A stretch of DNA of 6,355 nucleotides from NCBI GenBank assembly GCA_046233135.1, contig JBJXHN010000017.1, positions 1 through 6,355 on the forward strand. The letters are read 5' to 3'. Source of the DNA: JBJXHN01 sp046233135 (GTDB lineage: Bacteria; Pseudomonadota; Alphaproteobacteria; Rhodospirillales; Rhodospirillaceae). A program made the position numbers and the translations under genes. Positions 5,863-6,355 of the stretch are shown here, piece after piece. Every line of letters starts with the position of its first letter. Position 1 is the first letter of the stretch. The notes below the pieces were generated by a model that was not told the DNA's origin, searched no databases, and saw only the letters and a list, made by a program, of their open reading frames with translations.

Positions 5863-6321
5863 TCAGTTCAGCAGGGACGCCAAGGGACCCTGCGGCAGGC
5901 GCAGTTGAAGCGCCACGGTGAAGATCAGATAGATCGCAATGGGTCCGGACAGGGCGTAGGCCAAAAGAAAGGGACGCAGCTTCTCCCCCCACAGCACGGG
6001 CAGGATCAGCGCGGCGAGAAACACGATGATCGACACCCCCAGACTCTGGATCAGGGCGCCGGCCAGGGCCAGCAGGGCCATGGTCGCCCAGACCGGCATG
6101 GGAATGGCCTGACGCTCCGGCTCCTTGTCCTTCCATCCGCCGATGATCATGGCCCCCGACAGCAGAACGATCAGGGCCAGCAGCAACCGGGGCATGACGT
6201 CGGCCTGCATGCCCTGGGCGAAGGCCGCCGGGACGGAGTCGAAGGTAAAGGTGATGGCGAACAGGATGATCGAGGCCACGATCAACAGCACGCCCGTGAA
6301 CAGGTCGCGATGCGCGGACAT
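5863..6321 (-). CDS. tctB: Tripartite tricarboxylate transporter small permease, TctB family
   Basis: The product has 152 residues and four evident membrane stretches: about 7-27, 43-62, 77-111 (one long hydrophobic block, probably two helices or a helix with re-entry) and 117-139. The C-terminal QLRLPQGPL (139-147) matches the usual TctB ending of a hydrophobic helix followed by LP.G. TctB is the poorly conserved small membrane subunit that pairs with TctA, so its position directly before tctA supports the call as much as its sequence does. The ATG at 6321 has GAGGAT 6 bases upstream (6333-6328). It is the first gene of the operon visible here; a binding-protein gene or the operon promoter should lie beyond the right edge. 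Confidence 0.9.
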   Translation of the reverse strand: MSAHRDLFTGVLLIVASIILFAITFTFDSVPAAFAQGMQADVMPRLLLALIVLLSGAMIIGGWKDKEPERQAIPMPVWATMALLALAGALIQSLGVSIIVFLAALILPVLWGEKLRPFLLAYALSGPIAIYLIFTVALQLRLPQGPLASLLN

Positions 6322-6355
6322 GGCGGTATCCTCGGGACAGAGGGGAGATGGCCCC
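6322..6355 (-). promoter_or_regulatory. Leader of tctB with ribosome binding site, cut by the window edge
   Basis: The 34 bases before tctB contain the Shine-Dalgarno GAGGAT at 6328-6333 and no coding signal I can identify. Too little is present to see a promoter or to tell whether an upstream gene belongs to the same operon. Confidence 0.5.

Noticed and set aside
4404..5921. A 505-codon plus-strand frame opposite tctA
   Set aside because: Long, but made of His, Gln, Asp and Gly-rich sequence mirroring the tctA codons. No ribosome binding site or domain.

Overview
The window is GC-rich chromosomal DNA from a bacterium, most likely an alphaproteobacterium. Rhodospirillales or a related order would fit, but this is inference from GC content, gene families and a palindromic intergenic element, not from a marker gene. 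It holds six protein genes and no RNA gene, insertion sequence, CRISPR array or origin that I can see.

Layout from left to right. An MmgE/PrpD-family gene runs on the minus strand (3-1382). A 338-base divergent control region follows (1383-1720), with a promoter pointing each way, GTTGAC-centred operator candidates lying on both -35 boxes, and a possible 41-codon leader ORF that overlaps the next start codon. A GntR/FCD-type regulator gene then runs on the plus strand (1721-2398). Next comes a stop-to-stop intergenic segment made almost wholly of two palindromes (2396-2514). A tightly packed minus-strand operon fills the right-hand 60 percent. In transcription order it is tctB (6321-5863), tctA (5846-4350), a short-chain dehydrogenase/reductase (4353-3568) and an AbrB-family membrane protein (3566-2511). 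Junctions within it are 16 bases, a 4-base ATGA overlap and 1 base, so co-transcription and translational coupling are very likely.

Together the genes look like an uptake and breakdown module for an organic acid. TctB and TctA are the membrane part of a tripartite tricarboxylate transporter. The MmgE/PrpD enzyme belongs to a family acting on citrate- or aconitate-like acids. The SDR could process a hydroxy or keto acid, and the FCD regulator is of a type that usually senses small carboxylates. The substrate cannot be read from sequence. The periplasmic binding protein (TctC) expected with TctAB is not in the window and may lie beyond the right edge.

The most unusual points are an SDR whose catalytic Ser and Tyr are replaced by Gly and Val, the double palindrome that spans exactly from one stop codon to the other, and the arrangement of the divergent control region. 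I see no wholly new kind of system; these are odd details within recognisable families.
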